From CAYLSV01 sp964386435 (GTDB taxonomy: Bacteria; Planctomycetota; Phycisphaerae; Tepidisphaerales; Tepidisphaeraceae): 52,986 bases of DNA. Below the pieces are notes generated by a model. That model saw nothing but the letters and a program-made list of their open reading frames with translations. It was not told where the DNA came from and ran no database searches. The stretch is taken from the NCBI GenBank assembly GCA_964386435.1, contig CAYLSV010000017.1, positions 1-52,986 on the forward strand. The letters are read 5' to 3'. Made by a program: the position numbers and the translations under genes. Shown piece by piece: positions 16,852 to 24,489 of this stretch. How positions within the stretch are numbered: position 1 is the stretch's first letter; every line of letters starts with the position of its first letter.

Positions 16852-17394
16852 TTAGGTTCGCAGCTCTGGCTCGATGGTCATGTCGTACGTGGTCACGGCC
16901 ATGTTGCCCCAGCGGCGGGTCGTCGTCTGGTGCGTTGGCACCTCGGGTGGCGGGTCGGCGGCGTCGTGGCGGAGCAGGACTTTCGGGCCGAGCTTTGGGA
17001 TTAGGTTGACCAGCTTCTCCGGGCACTCGATCAGGTGGCGGTAGGGCGGGTCGAGGAACGCCAGATCAGCGGCGGGAAAGGCATCAATGTGGTAGATATC
17101 CCGCGTCTGGATCGACGCATCGACGGCGACGGCGGCCAGGTTGCGGCGCAGGCGATCCAGGGCCGAGCGGTCTTTCTCAAAGAACGTGACGGTCGCCGCG
17201 CCGCGGCTGAGGGCCTCGAGGCCGAAGCTGCCGGTGCCGGCGAAGACGTCGAGCACGCGGCGGTTCTCGATCAACCCTTGGCTGTGCAGGCTGTCGAAGA
17301 TCGCCTGCTTGACGCGGTCGGTGACCGGCCGGGTCGCCGAGCCGGTGGGCGGCAGGAGCTTTCGGCCGCGAAATTCCCCGGCGATGATCCGCAC
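16852..17394 (-). CDS. rsmD: 16S rRNA (guanine966-N2)-methyltransferase
   Basis: Methylates G966 of 16S rRNA. 180 residues from a GTG at 17394 (VRIIAGEFRGRKL, the family N-terminus); a further upstream start would overlap the divergent gene at 17423. It has TRPVTDRVKQAIFDSL, the SAM-binding VLDVFAGTGSFGLEALSRGA and catalytic FLDPPYR, all RsmD hallmarks. Followed on the same strand, after 80 bp, by the fusion-protein gene. Confidence 0.93.
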   Translation of the reverse strand: MRIIAGEFRGRKLLPPTGSATRPVTDRVKQAIFDSLHSQGLIENRRVLDVFAGTGSFGLEALSRGAATVTFFEKDRSALDRLRRNLAAVAVDASIQTRDIYHIDAFPAADLAFLDPPYRHLIECPEKLVNLIPKLGPKVLLRHDAADPPPEVPTHQTTTRRWGNMAVTTYDMTIEPELRT

Positions 17395-17422
17395 GAAAAA
17401 GCTTAGCCGCCACCGATAAACT

Positions 17423-17872
17423 ATGGCCATGGCGGAGACGAACCTGTGTGATCAATGCGCCGCCTTGTGCTGCCGCTACGTGGCCCTGCCGATCGACAAC
17501 CCGGAGGACGTGCGGGATTACGACAACGTCCGTTGGTACCTGATGCACGAAAACATTCACGTTTTCGTGGAGAAAAAGCAGTGGTACATCGGCTTCGCCA
17601 CCAAGTGCAAGCACCTCCAGCCCGACAACCGCTGCGGCGTCTACGAGACCCGCCCCCGCATCTGCCGCGACTACACCACCGACAACTGCGACTGGCACGG
17701 CGGCACCTACGAATACGACCACTTGTTCACCAGCGCCGAACAACTGCGCGTCTTCGCGGAAAACGAATTGGGCCGCCCGCTGCCGAAAGTGGAGAAGCCG
17801 ACGAGACTAAAAAAGCCGCGAAAAAAGAAAGTCGGCGGCAAGAACGCCGTCGAGCTGCCGGTGCAGAACTAA
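17423..17872 (+). CDS. YkgJ-type Cys-cluster protein (zinc/iron-chelating domain)
   Basis: 149 residues. Cysteines in LCDQCAALCCRY near the N-terminus and TKCKHLQPDNRCGVYETRPRICRDY in the middle match the CxxCxxCC family thought to chelate zinc or iron. The C-terminus is basic (RLKKPRKKKVGGK), compatible with RNA or DNA contact. The role is unknown. The start is one of two in-frame ATGs, 17423 or 17429. First gene of a same-strand run that continues to 20509; divergent from rsmD by 28 bp. Confidence 0.85.
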   Translation: MAMAETNLCDQCAALCCRYVALPIDNPEDVRDYDNVRWYLMHENIHVFVEKKQWYIGFATKCKHLQPDNRCGVYETRPRICRDYTTDNCDWHGGTYEYDHLFTSAEQLRVFAENELGRPLPKVEKPTRLKKPRKKKVGGKNAVELPVQN

Positions 17873-17908
17873 GTTGCAAATCGCTCAGAAATCCCCAGAC
17901 TGCCTCGC

Positions 17909-18427
17909 ATGGCCGATCGGGGCAGCCACTATGAGCGGGCGTTTGAGGCGTTTTTGCGACAGAAGACGGTGCCGTATGTCGCGGTCGATGAGGCGAAGCG
18001 GGCGCTGTTCGGGCGGGCGAAGTTGAAGGGGTTCGACTTTTTGGTTTACAGCCACAACGGGCCGAATCTGCTGGTGGATGTCAAGGGGCGGCAGTTGCTG
18101 GGCGGCAAGAGCTTGCAGACGTGGACGACCGAGCGGGACGTGGACGATCTGGAGCAGTGGGAGCAGGTGTTCGGCGACGACTTCCGGGCCGTCTTCGCCT
18201 TCACCTACTGGACCGGCGGCGGCGAGGAGGACGGTCAGGCGGCGCTGCCGAGCATGCCCCAGGAGCCGGGCGGGTTCGAGCACGGCAAGCGGCGGTACCG
18301 GCTGCTGGGCGTGGGGCTGGCCGACTACCGCAAGCACATGCGGCGGCGCAGCGCCAAGTGGAAGACGGTGGCGATTCCGGCGCAGGAGTTTCGGCAGGTT
18401 GCGACGCCGATGGATGACTGGTTATGA
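17909..18427 (+). CDS. HYExAFE family protein, PD-(D/E)XK nuclease-like
   Basis: 172 residues. It opens MADRGSHYERAFEAFLRQ, the signature after which the HYExAFE family is named. What I see beyond the name is a PD-(D/E)XK-like layout: Glu in HYERAFE, Asp in KGFDFLVYS and the DVKGR strand (residues about 51-55), i.e. E...D...DxK. That fold is found in nucleases. The activity has, to my knowledge, not been shown. It follows the YkgJ-like gene by 36 bp, and its TGA overlaps the next ATG. Confidence 0.75.
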   Translation: MADRGSHYERAFEAFLRQKTVPYVAVDEAKRALFGRAKLKGFDFLVYSHNGPNLLVDVKGRQLLGGKSLQTWTTERDVDDLEQWEQVFGDDFRAVFAFTYWTGGGEEDGQAALPSMPQEPGGFEHGKRRYRLLGVGLADYRKHMRRRSAKWKTVAIPAQEFRQVATPMDDWL

Positions 18428-18675
18428 TCGCCCCCGTGACCCGGATCGCCCATGTCGTTGCTGCCGCCGTTTTGCTTCTCGCCGCCGCCCCGGTGGTGGG
18501 CCAGCCGGTGGAGGAGGTGCCGGTCGATCCCCGGTACAACGGTTACGCCGACAATCAGAGCGTGCAGTTTGCCGAACCCGGCAGCTACACCACCGCCTAC
18601 TTCATTCTCGCGGGTCTGGGCTTCGTGACCACGGTCGTGATGTTCAAGAACGCCAAGCGTACCCACCTCGATTAA
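18424..18675 (+). CDS. Small membrane protein of unknown function
   Basis: 83 residues. A signal-like segment (IAHVVAAAVLLLAAAPVV) is followed by a Pro/Tyr/Asn-rich stretch and a second hydrophobic segment AYFILAGLGFVTTVVMF with a basic tail NAKRTHLD, so it is probably a C-terminally anchored exported peptide. No recognised family. It overlaps the HYExAFE stop by 4 bp and precedes the first of two paired small exported proteins by 30 bp. Confidence 0.65.
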   Translation: MIAPVTRIAHVVAAAVLLLAAAPVVGQPVEEVPVDPRYNGYADNQSVQFAEPGSYTTAYFILAGLGFVTTVVMFKNAKRTHLD

Positions 18676-18705
18676 CTTCTCCAGACTCCGCCCGAAGGAC
18701 TTCCC

Positions 18706-19023
18706 ATGAAATCGCTCCGCCCTGTCCTGATCGTCGCCATGGTGGCGATCAACGCGCTGCTGCTGCTGTCGCTGGCCACCCGTGGCTCCGGCAGCGCCTC
18801 GCCGTCGTTCCTTGAGACCGCCACCGCCGCCAACGCCGCCCAAGTGGCCCGGCCGGGGGATTACGTGATGATCGCCGGTGAGGTCAACAACATCCCGGCC
18901 GACGTCGTCTACATCATCGACACCGCCAACGGCGGCGTGATCGGCGTCACGTACAACAACAACCAGGGCCGCCTCGAGGCGCTCGCCCCGCTGAATCTGC
19001 AGCGCGTCATCGAAGGCAACTAA
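18706..19023 (+). CDS. Small exported protein, first of a related pair
   Basis: 105 residues, with an N-terminal membrane segment (LIVAMVAINALLLLSLA) and a short beta-rich domain: DYVMIAGEVNN, then DVVYIIDTANGGVIGVTY. The D-VVYII-D...VIGVTY core resembles DALYVLNN...ILAVVTF in the next gene, so the two look like old duplicates. The shape recalls a single blade of a beta-propeller repeat, but that is only an impression. Preceded by GAAGGA before the ATG; 21 bp upstream of its relative. Confidence 0.65.
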   Translation: MKSLRPVLIVAMVAINALLLLSLATRGSGSASPSFLETATAANAAQVARPGDYVMIAGEVNNIPADVVYIIDTANGGVIGVTYNNNQGRLEALAPLNLQRVIEGN

Positions 19024-19044
19024 CCCACCGACCCAAGGCCCATC

Positions 19045-19356
19045 ATGAATCCCAACCTTCAAGCCCAGCCGGTGATCGTCGTCGACCGCGGCACCTTTGT
19101 CCTCGCCATGCTCGGCATTGCCGCGTTGATCCTGGCCGTTGCCCACCTGATCACCCCGGCCCCCGCGCTGGCGATTGATTCGGCCAGCAACCGCGACATC
19201 AGCGTTGTCACCGCCGAGAGCGTTGCCGGCGGCGACGCCCTTTACGTGCTCAATAACCGCACCAGCATCCTCGCCGTCGTCACCTTCGACGAACGCGGCA
19301 CCGGCCTCGTGGTTCGAGACGCCCGCAGCGTCATCGATCTGGCCGGGGCCAATTAA
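19045..19356 (+). CDS. Small exported protein, second of a related pair
   Basis: 103 residues, with membrane segment FVLAMLGIAALILAVAHLI and a domain with ALYVLNNRTSILAVVTFDE. Spacing of Asp, Tyr and the final Val-Thr-aromatic matches the preceding gene, though overall identity is low. The function is unknown. Co-directional with the genes before it. A heptamer-word inverted repeat fills the 109-bp gap to the flavoprotein gene. Confidence 0.65.
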   Translation: MNPNLQAQPVIVVDRGTFVLAMLGIAALILAVAHLITPAPALAIDSASNRDISVVTAESVAGGDALYVLNNRTSILAVVTFDERGTGLVVRDARSVIDLAGAN

Positions 19357-19360
19357 TTCC

Positions 19361-19451
19361 GTTGTTCCTGGTCAGTTGTCCTTCGTTATCGGTCCCATTG
19401 AAACCTCTGGGAATCCAAGAACGAAGGACAAATGACCAAGAACAAAGAACC
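19361..19451. repeat. Heptamer-word inverted repeat
   Basis: Left arm words GTTGTTC, CTGGTCA, GTTGTCC, TTCGTTA, TCGGTCC; right arm CCAAGAA, CGAAGGA, CAAATGA, CCAAGAA, CAAAGAA. Reverse-complementing the right arm gives TTTGTTCTTGGTCATTTGTC, close to the left arm over about 32 bases with roughly six mismatches. It lies between the small protein and the flavoprotein gene. Confidence 0.75.
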
Positions 19452-19465
19452 TCGTATCATCCCCT

Positions 19466-20509
19466 ATGCCCCAAGCCACCCGCGTTGCCATCATCGGCGG
19501 TGGGCCGATCGGGTTGGAGATCAGTGCCACGCTCAAGCGGCGGGGCATCGATTACCTTCACTTCGAGGCCCACCAGATCGGCCACACCATGATGTGGTGG
19601 CCGCCGGGCACGCGGTGGTTCAGCAGCAACGAACGCATCAGCATCGCCGGCGTCCCGCTCGTCACGCCCAACCAGGAGAAGGCCACCCGCGAGCAGTACC
19701 TGGCTTACCTCCGCACCGTCGTCCAGACGCTGGATCTGCCGGTGCGGACGTACGAGCCGGTCGTCGACATCGATAGCGAATCGGACGGCACGTTCACCCT
19801 CACCACCCAGCCCGCCGCCGGCCAGCGGCAGGTGCGGGCCGAGGCCGTCATCCTCGCCACCGGCGGCACCGACCGGCCGCGGCTGCTGGGCATTCCCGGC
19901 GAGGAGTTGCCGCACGTCGAGCACGCGATGCCCGATCCGCACACGTTCTTCCGCCGCCGGCTCTTGATCGTGGGCGGCAAAAACTCCGCCGTCGAGGCCG
20001 CCCTGCGATGTCATCACGCCGGGGCGGACGTCGCCCTGAGCTACCGCGGCGAGGCGTTGCCGGAGAAGAGCATCAAGTACTGGATGATGCCCGAGATGAG
20101 CGGCCTCCTCAAGAGCGGCCGGATCGAGGGCCACATGCGGACCACGCCGGTCAAGATCACGCCCGACGCCGTCACGCTCGAGCGGCGCATTGAGGGGCAA
20201 GAGCCCGAGCGGTTCGAGGTCGAGGCCGACGCCGTGCTGATGATGATCGGCTACGAGCAGGACAACCGCCTGTTCCGCCTCGCCGGCGTCGACCTCCAGG
20301 GCGAGCAGCACAGCCCGCACTTCGACGAGGCGACGATGCAAACCAATGTCCCGGGTCTCTACGTCGCCGGCACCGCCATCGGCGGCACGCAGAGCCGCTA
20401 CAAAGTCTTCCTCGAAAACTGCCACGTCCACGCCGAACGCATCGCCGCCCACCTCGCCGGCGAAACCGCCGACACCCCGGTGCCAGAGTTCGCCCAGCCC
20501 GAATCGTGA
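19466..20509 (+). CDS. ypdA: YpdA-type NAD(P)H-dependent flavoprotein reductase
   Basis: 347 residues. It has an FAD-binding Rossmann motif VAIIGGGPIGLE at 7-18, HTMMWWPPGTRWFSS (distinctive of YpdA/bacillithiol disulfide reductase), ILATGGTDRP, a second nucleotide-binding motif VGGKNSAVEAAL, and the terminal GLYVAGTAIGG. There is no redox-active CxxC, as expected for YpdA. In Firmicutes YpdA (Bdr) reduces bacillithiol disulfide; in this organism the thiol is not known. Last gene of the 17.4-20.5 kb run. Confidence 0.82.
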   Translation: MPQATRVAIIGGGPIGLEISATLKRRGIDYLHFEAHQIGHTMMWWPPGTRWFSSNERISIAGVPLVTPNQEKATREQYLAYLRTVVQTLDLPVRTYEPVVDIDSESDGTFTLTTQPAAGQRQVRAEAVILATGGTDRPRLLGIPGEELPHVEHAMPDPHTFFRRRLLIVGGKNSAVEAALRCHHAGADVALSYRGEALPEKSIKYWMMPEMSGLLKSGRIEGHMRTTPVKITPDAVTLERRIEGQEPERFEVEADAVLMMIGYEQDNRLFRLAGVDLQGEQHSPHFDEATMQTNVPGLYVAGTAIGGTQSRYKVFLENCHVHAERIAAHLAGETADTPVPEFAQPES

Positions 20510-20609
20510 GGCAACGTTCGCGCCGCAACTTCCACCGCCCGCACAGCCTTGTCGCCACCGCAGTGGTGCAAACCTCCTAGTCCAAACTCGTGGTGACTGT
20601 CACATTCGC

Positions 20610-20752
20610 ATGCGTCGCTGAACCCCCCCACCNNNNNNNNNNNNNNNNNNNNNNNNNNNNNNNNNNNNNNNNNNNNNNNNNNNNNNNNNNNNNNNNNNNN
20701 NNNNNNNNNNNNNNNNNNNNNCCCCGCCGCTACGCGGCGGTGGGGGCCTCAG
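20610..20752. repeat. Palindromic GC-rich element interrupted by an 89-N assembly gap
   Basis: The N run is 20633-20721. Left flank CGTCGCTGAACCCCCCCACC; right flank CCGCCGCTACGCGGCGGTGG GGGCCTCAGCG. The right flank matches the element at 40271-40336 (GGCGGTGGGGGGTCTCAGCG), so the gap lies within a copy of that hairpin family. The 345-base stretch 20510-20854 contains no gene I can support. Confidence 0.7.
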
Positions 20753-20854
20753 CGATGTTGATGGCCCGCCGGGTTCTGCGTTGACACCGGGCGCCGCGTC
20801 TTCCAGAATGTCCAGATGCCGCAAATGGTTCAGCGGCCGCACCGAGGAGACTTC

Positions 20855-21616
20855 ATGAAGCACACCCTGATGATCGGCATTGTTCTCGCCACCGCCGCCG
20901 GGGCGGCCTACCTCGCGCCGATGGCGGTCGACGTCGAGGCGACCTTCGACGACGGCGTCGAGCCGATGGCGGTCGCGTTCAACGACTTCGACACCCAGGC
21001 CACCGGCACCGGCAAGACCTGGGGCACCGAGCCCGGCTTCCACGCCGCTGAGGGCATGCTGGTGTTTTATGACAACTCGAACTTCGGCGACGTCGGTGTG
21101 GCGACCTTCGACGCCCCGGACGCCAAGGGCAAGCCGTACTTCAACATTACCGCCGACGTGACCGTCAAGTCGATTGACTTCACGAAGAGCAAAATCGGCC
21201 TCTTCGCCTTCGCCCAAGGCCCCGGCTCGTACAACCAAGGCTTTTCCGGCTTGTTCGCTTACGTCCAAGAGCTTGACACCAGCGGCAACAATTACCGCTT
21301 CGTCCTCACCACCAACGCCGACGAAGCCACCGAGGAGCTTGCCGCCAGCGGCGACTTCAACCTCACCGACGGCTCGAACGACTTCAGCCTCCAGCTCACC
21401 GGCACGCAGAACGCCGACGGCGACTACGAGGTCGTCGCCCGCCTGATCGAAGGCGACGACGACCGCGTCCGCCCGCTGGAAGTCACCGTCGCCGCTGCTG
21501 AGTTGCCGCAGGGCGAGAAGTTCGGCATCCGCGTCAACCCCGGCTTCAACACCCTGGAACTGGGCTTCGACAACGTCGTCATCCAAGCCGGCGAAGTGCC
21601 CGAGGCGGCGGAGTAG
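20855..21616 (+). CDS. Secreted protein of unknown function
   Basis: 253 residues from the ATG at 20855, which has GAGGAG six bases upstream. Signal peptide MKHTLMIGIVLATAAGAAY. The mature part is acidic and beta-rich, with many Phe/Asn/Asp residues (NSNFGDVGVATFDAPD, KIGLFAFAQGPGSYNQGFSG), and resembles a single jelly-roll or lectin-like domain, though I cannot name a family. The short C-terminus EVPEAAE is not a sorting signal I know. Convergent with purH, 7 bp between the stops. Confidence 0.7.
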   Translation: MKHTLMIGIVLATAAGAAYLAPMAVDVEATFDDGVEPMAVAFNDFDTQATGTGKTWGTEPGFHAAEGMLVFYDNSNFGDVGVATFDAPDAKGKPYFNITADVTVKSIDFTKSKIGLFAFAQGPGSYNQGFSGLFAYVQELDTSGNNYRFVLTTNADEATEELAASGDFNLTDGSNDFSLQLTGTQNADGDYEVVARLIEGDDDRVRPLEVTVAAAELPQGEKFGIRVNPGFNTLELGFDNVVIQAGEVPEAAE

Positions 21617-21623
21617 TTGCAAA

Positions 21624-23237
21624 TCAGTGCCGGAAGTGTCGGCGGCCGGTGAAGATCATGGTGGCCCCGCGTTCGTTGCACAGGTCGATCGTCGCCTGAT
21701 CTCGCACGCTGCCGCCGGGCTGGACGATTGCCGTCACGCCGGCGTCGAGCAGCACCTTCGGCCCGTCCGGGAACGGGAAAAACGCATCGCTCGCCGCCAC
21801 GGCCCCGGCGACCCGGTCGCCGGCCTTCTTGACCGCCTGCTCCGCCGCCGCCACCCGATCCACCTGCCCGCCGCCGATGCCGAACGTGCCCTGCGGGCCG
21901 CCGACGACGACGGCGTTGGACTTGACGTGCTTGCAGGCGAGCCAGTTGAATCTCAGCGCCGCCAACTCGTCATCCGTCGGCTGCCGGTCGGTGACAACCT
22001 TCCACTCGTTTTCGGAGCTGGTCGCGCCGTCCCGTTGCTGGACCAGAACGCCGCCGTAGATGTGGTGGCGCGTGGCGAACTGGTCAAACAGCCCGGAACC
22101 GGCGAGCGGCTCTGAGGCCCGCCACTTTTGCCGAACCGGCTCGCTGCCGAACATCGGACCCGTCCGCAGGAGGCGGACGTTCTTCCACCGCACCTGAAGA
22201 ATTTGAAGTGCCGGCTTCTCGAACTTGGGGGCGGCGATGACCTCCAACAGCTTGTCGATGCCGCAGATGGCTTCCGCCGCGGCCGTGTCGATCGTCGAGT
22301 TCAAGGCGACGATGCCGCCAAATGCGGCCAGGGGGTCGCCAGCATACGCCCGCTCGAATGCCTGTGCCGCGGTCTCGCCCCGGCCGACGCCGCAGGGCGT
22401 GGCGTGCTTCACGATGCAGCACGCTGGAGCGTCAAACTCTTTCACGCACGACAACGCGGCGTCGGCATCGAGCAGGTTGATGTAGCCGAGCGGCTTACCA
22501 TGGAACTGCTTGGCATGGGCGACGCTGGCACCGCTCGCCGTTGGATCCTTGACCAACACGGCCTCCTGATGGGGATTTTCGCCATACCGGAGGGGAACGA
22601 CGCGATCGTGTTCGAGCGACTCGCCCGTCTGGTCGCGGATGAAGTCGAAGATGTTGCCGTCGTACGCCATCGTGTGGCGAAACGTCACCGCGGCCGATCG
22701 TTGGCGGAAACTGGCCGTGCTCTGACCTTGATGCTCACGGAGGTCCCGCAGCGTCTCGCCATATCGCCCTGGTTCGCAGACCACAGTCACCCGTTCGTGG
22801 TTCTTCGCCGCCGAGCGGAGCATGCTCGGGCCGCCGATGTCGATGTTTTCGATGGCTTGTTCGTAGGTGACGCCTTCCTTGGCAACCGTTTCCTCGAATG
22901 GGTAAAGGTTCACCACGACGAGGTCGATCGGTCGGATGCCGTGCTCTTGCATGACGGCTTCGTCCTCCGGTAGGCGGCCGAGCAGGGCACCGTGGATGTT
23001 GGGGTGCAGCGTCTTGACTCGGCCGGCCATCATCTCGGGGAAGTTCGTCACGTCGCTGACGTCGGTGACGGGCAGGCCGGCGTCGCGGAGGTGCTCGGCG
23101 GTGCCGCCAGTGCTGAGCAGCTCGACGCCGAACTCCTCGTGTAAGGCGCGGGCGAAGTCGGCAAGGCCGGTTTTGTCGCTGACGCTCAAGAGCGCGCGGC
23201 GGACGGGGACAAGGCCGAAGTCGGCGGCGTCGGGCAT
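21624..23237 (-). CDS. purH: Bifunctional AICAR transformylase / IMP cyclohydrolase
   Basis: Catalyses the last two steps of IMP synthesis. The 537-residue protein has the N-terminal MGS-like domain (RALLSVSDKTGLADFARAL, STGGTAEHLRDAG, KTLHPNIHGALL) and the C-terminal transformylase domain (VPLRYGENPHQEA, CIVKHATPCGVG, KSNAVVVGGPQGTFGIGGGQ, DAFFPFPDG). The start ATG at 23237 gives MPDAADFGLVPVRRALLSV; the frame is open far beyond it, but only through a repeat and antisense to the next gene. Divergent from the response regulator. Confidence 0.95.
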   Translation of the reverse strand: MPDAADFGLVPVRRALLSVSDKTGLADFARALHEEFGVELLSTGGTAEHLRDAGLPVTDVSDVTNFPEMMAGRVKTLHPNIHGALLGRLPEDEAVMQEHGIRPIDLVVVNLYPFEETVAKEGVTYEQAIENIDIGGPSMLRSAAKNHERVTVVCEPGRYGETLRDLREHQGQSTASFRQRSAAVTFRHTMAYDGNIFDFIRDQTGESLEHDRVVPLRYGENPHQEAVLVKDPTASGASVAHAKQFHGKPLGYINLLDADAALSCVKEFDAPACCIVKHATPCGVGRGETAAQAFERAYAGDPLAAFGGIVALNSTIDTAAAEAICGIDKLLEVIAAPKFEKPALQILQVRWKNVRLLRTGPMFGSEPVRQKWRASEPLAGSGLFDQFATRHHIYGGVLVQQRDGATSSENEWKVVTDRQPTDDELAALRFNWLACKHVKSNAVVVGGPQGTFGIGGGQVDRVAAAEQAVKKAGDRVAGAVAASDAFFPFPDGPKVLLDAGVTAIVQPGGSVRDQATIDLCNERGATMIFTGRRHFRH

Positions 23238-23261
23238 GCAGCAGGGTAGTCGCGGATCGTC

Positions 23262-23337
23262 GGTGGTCAGTCGTCCGTGGTCCGTGTTCCGTTGCTCACG
23301 CTGGCAGGCGCACGCGGCAGTGCAGCAACGGACCATG
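23262..23337. repeat. Heptamer-word repeat with partial opposite arm
   Basis: Left words GGTGGTC, AGTCGTC, CGTGGTC, CGTGTTC, CGTTGCT; right AGCAACG, GACCATG. Located in the divergent gap between purH and the response-regulator gene. The right arm is short, so the copy looks truncated. Confidence 0.6.
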
Positions 23338-23387
23338 GGCCACCTCCTCCCCAAAGTCACGTCGGCGGTGGACCGATGGTAAGCTCG

Positions 23388-23435
23388 GGAAGATGGGCAA
23401 GCGGTGCCGACGGTGGCGCGGCTTGCCGATCTTCC
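23388..23435 (+). promoter_or_regulatory. Leader hairpin upstream of the response-regulator gene
   Basis: GGAAGATGGGCAAGC pairs with GCTTGCCGATCTTCC (14 of 15 positions) around an 18-base loop, 37 bases before the ATG at 23472. It may be a 5' UTR structure or an operator. I do not recognise it as a known riboswitch. Confidence 0.45.
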
Positions 23436-23471
23436 GCGACGCCCCAAGGACGGGCGAGTCATGAGGGAGTC

Positions 23472-24038
23472 ATGAGCAAGAGCGTGTTCACCACCGGCGA
23501 GGCGGCCGACATCTGCAAGGTCAGTCAGCAGACGATTATCCGCTGCTTCGACGCCGGGCGATTGAAGGGCTTCCGCGTGCCGGGCAGCCGGTTCCGCCGC
23601 ATCCCCCGCGAGGCGCTCTTGGCGTTCATGAAGGAAAACGGCATCCCGCCCGACTCCCTCTCCGACGGCAAGCGCCGCGTGCTGGTGGTCGACGACGATC
23701 CGGAGATCGTGGAGCTGTTCACCGACGTCCTCGACCGCGACGGCCGGTTCGACGTCCAAACCGCCAGCAGCGGCTACCAGGCCGGCATGGTCTCGGCCGA
23801 GTTCAAGCCGCAGGTCATCGTGCTGGACTACATGCTCCCCGACGTCAACGGCAACGTCGTCTGCCGAACGTTGCGGGAAAAACCCGAGTTCGCCGACACC
23901 AAAATCCTGATCGTCAGCGGCGTGGTCAACCAAGAAGAAATCGACGGCCTCCTCGACAGCGGCGCGGACGAGTTTGTGAAAAAGCCATTCGATATTGAAA
24001 AACTGGTGGGGCGGATCGCGGAGATGGCTGGTGTCTAG
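23472..24038 (+). CDS. Response regulator with N-terminal excisionase-type HTH domain
   Basis: 188 residues from the ATG at 23472, preceded by GGGAG. Residues 1-60 are a MerR/excisionase-like winged helix (FTTGEAADICKVSQQTIIRC FDAGRLKGFRVPGSRFRRIP). From about 68 comes a receiver domain: VLVVDDDPEIV, phosphoacceptor Asp 119 in VIVLDYMLPD, and Lys in FVKKPFD. The DNA-binding domain precedes the receiver, the reverse of the usual order. The likely partner is the HDOD-histidine kinase at 24490, separated from it by the S23 gene. Confidence 0.85.
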   Translation: MSKSVFTTGEAADICKVSQQTIIRCFDAGRLKGFRVPGSRFRRIPREALLAFMKENGIPPDSLSDGKRRVLVVDDDPEIVELFTDVLDRDGRFDVQTASSGYQAGMVSAEFKPQVIVLDYMLPDVNGNVVCRTLREKPEFADTKILIVSGVVNQEEIDGLLDSGADEFVKKPFDIEKLVGRIAEMAGV

Positions 24039-24480
24039 GTGCTGGGAGCTAGGGGTTAGGTGTTAGGCCGGAGGTTGTGGTGGCTCGGAATTATCGAGAT
24101 TTGATTGTGTGGCAGCGGGCGATGGATCTGGCCGAGCGGGTCTATCGCGTGACAGCAAGTTTTCCGCCGGAGGAGAAGTTCGGGCTGATATCGCAGATGC
24201 GGCGGGCGGCCGTCTCGGTGCCTTCGAACATCGCTGAAGGATGCGGCCGGGACACCGCCGCCGACTACGCCCGGTTCCTTCGCGTGGCTGCCGGATCGCT
24301 TTGGGAACTGGAAACGCAAATCATCCTCGCCGGCCGCATCAAGCTCGCCGAGCGAAAAGTGCTCGCCGACCTGTTGGATGCATCCGAGGAAACGAGCCGC
24401 ATGCTCCACGGCCTCATCCGAAGCAAAAAAGCACCAACATCCGGCCCTAACACCTAACACCTAACACCTGATCCCCAACA
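24036..24480. mobile_element. Heptamer-repeat cassette enclosing an S23-type gene
   Basis: Left words (24036-24070): CTAGGTG, CTGGGAG, CTAGGGG, TTAGGTG, TTAGGCC. Right words (24445-24480): three copies of CCTAACA, then CCTGATC and CCCAACA. The arms are inverted relative to each other, with CTAGGGGTTAGGTGTTAGGC facing GCCCTAACACCTAACACC. The only content is the S23-type gene. The arrangement resembles intervening sequences of 23S rRNA genes, whose stem-forming ends bracket an S23 open frame, but here it sits between two protein genes. Mobility is inferred. Confidence 0.65.
24077..24457 (+). CDS. Four-helix-bundle protein, S23/23S rRNA intervening-sequence family
   Basis: 126 residues from a GTG at 24077 (or 24080), just after GGAGG. 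NYRDLIVWQRAMDLAERVYR, SFPPEEKFGLISQMRRAAVS, VPSNIAEGCGR and LRVAAGSLWELETQIILA are diagnostic of this family, which is also structurally related to Avd of diversity-generating retroelements. Some members are encoded inside 23S rRNA IVSs; many others are free-standing with unknown function. No reverse transcriptase or variable repeat is nearby, so this is not a DGR. Flanked by inverted heptamer words. Confidence 0.9.
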   Translation: MVARNYRDLIVWQRAMDLAERVYRVTASFPPEEKFGLISQMRRAAVSVPSNIAEGCGRDTAADYARFLRVAAGSLWELETQIILAGRIKLAERKVLADLLDASEETSRMLHGLIRSKKAPTSGPNT

Positions 24481-24489
24481 CCTCTCGCC

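Noticed and set aside
24077..24457. S23-type gene as Avd of a diversity-generating retroelement
   Set aside because: No reverse transcriptase, template repeat or variable repeat was found within the window.
24077..24457. S23 gene as evidence for a nearby 23S rRNA gene
   Set aside because: No rRNA-like sequence surrounds it; both neighbours are protein genes.
24445..24480. CCTAACA repeats as a telomere-like end
   Set aside because: They are internal, short, degenerate, and paired with an inverted run on the other side of the S23 gene.
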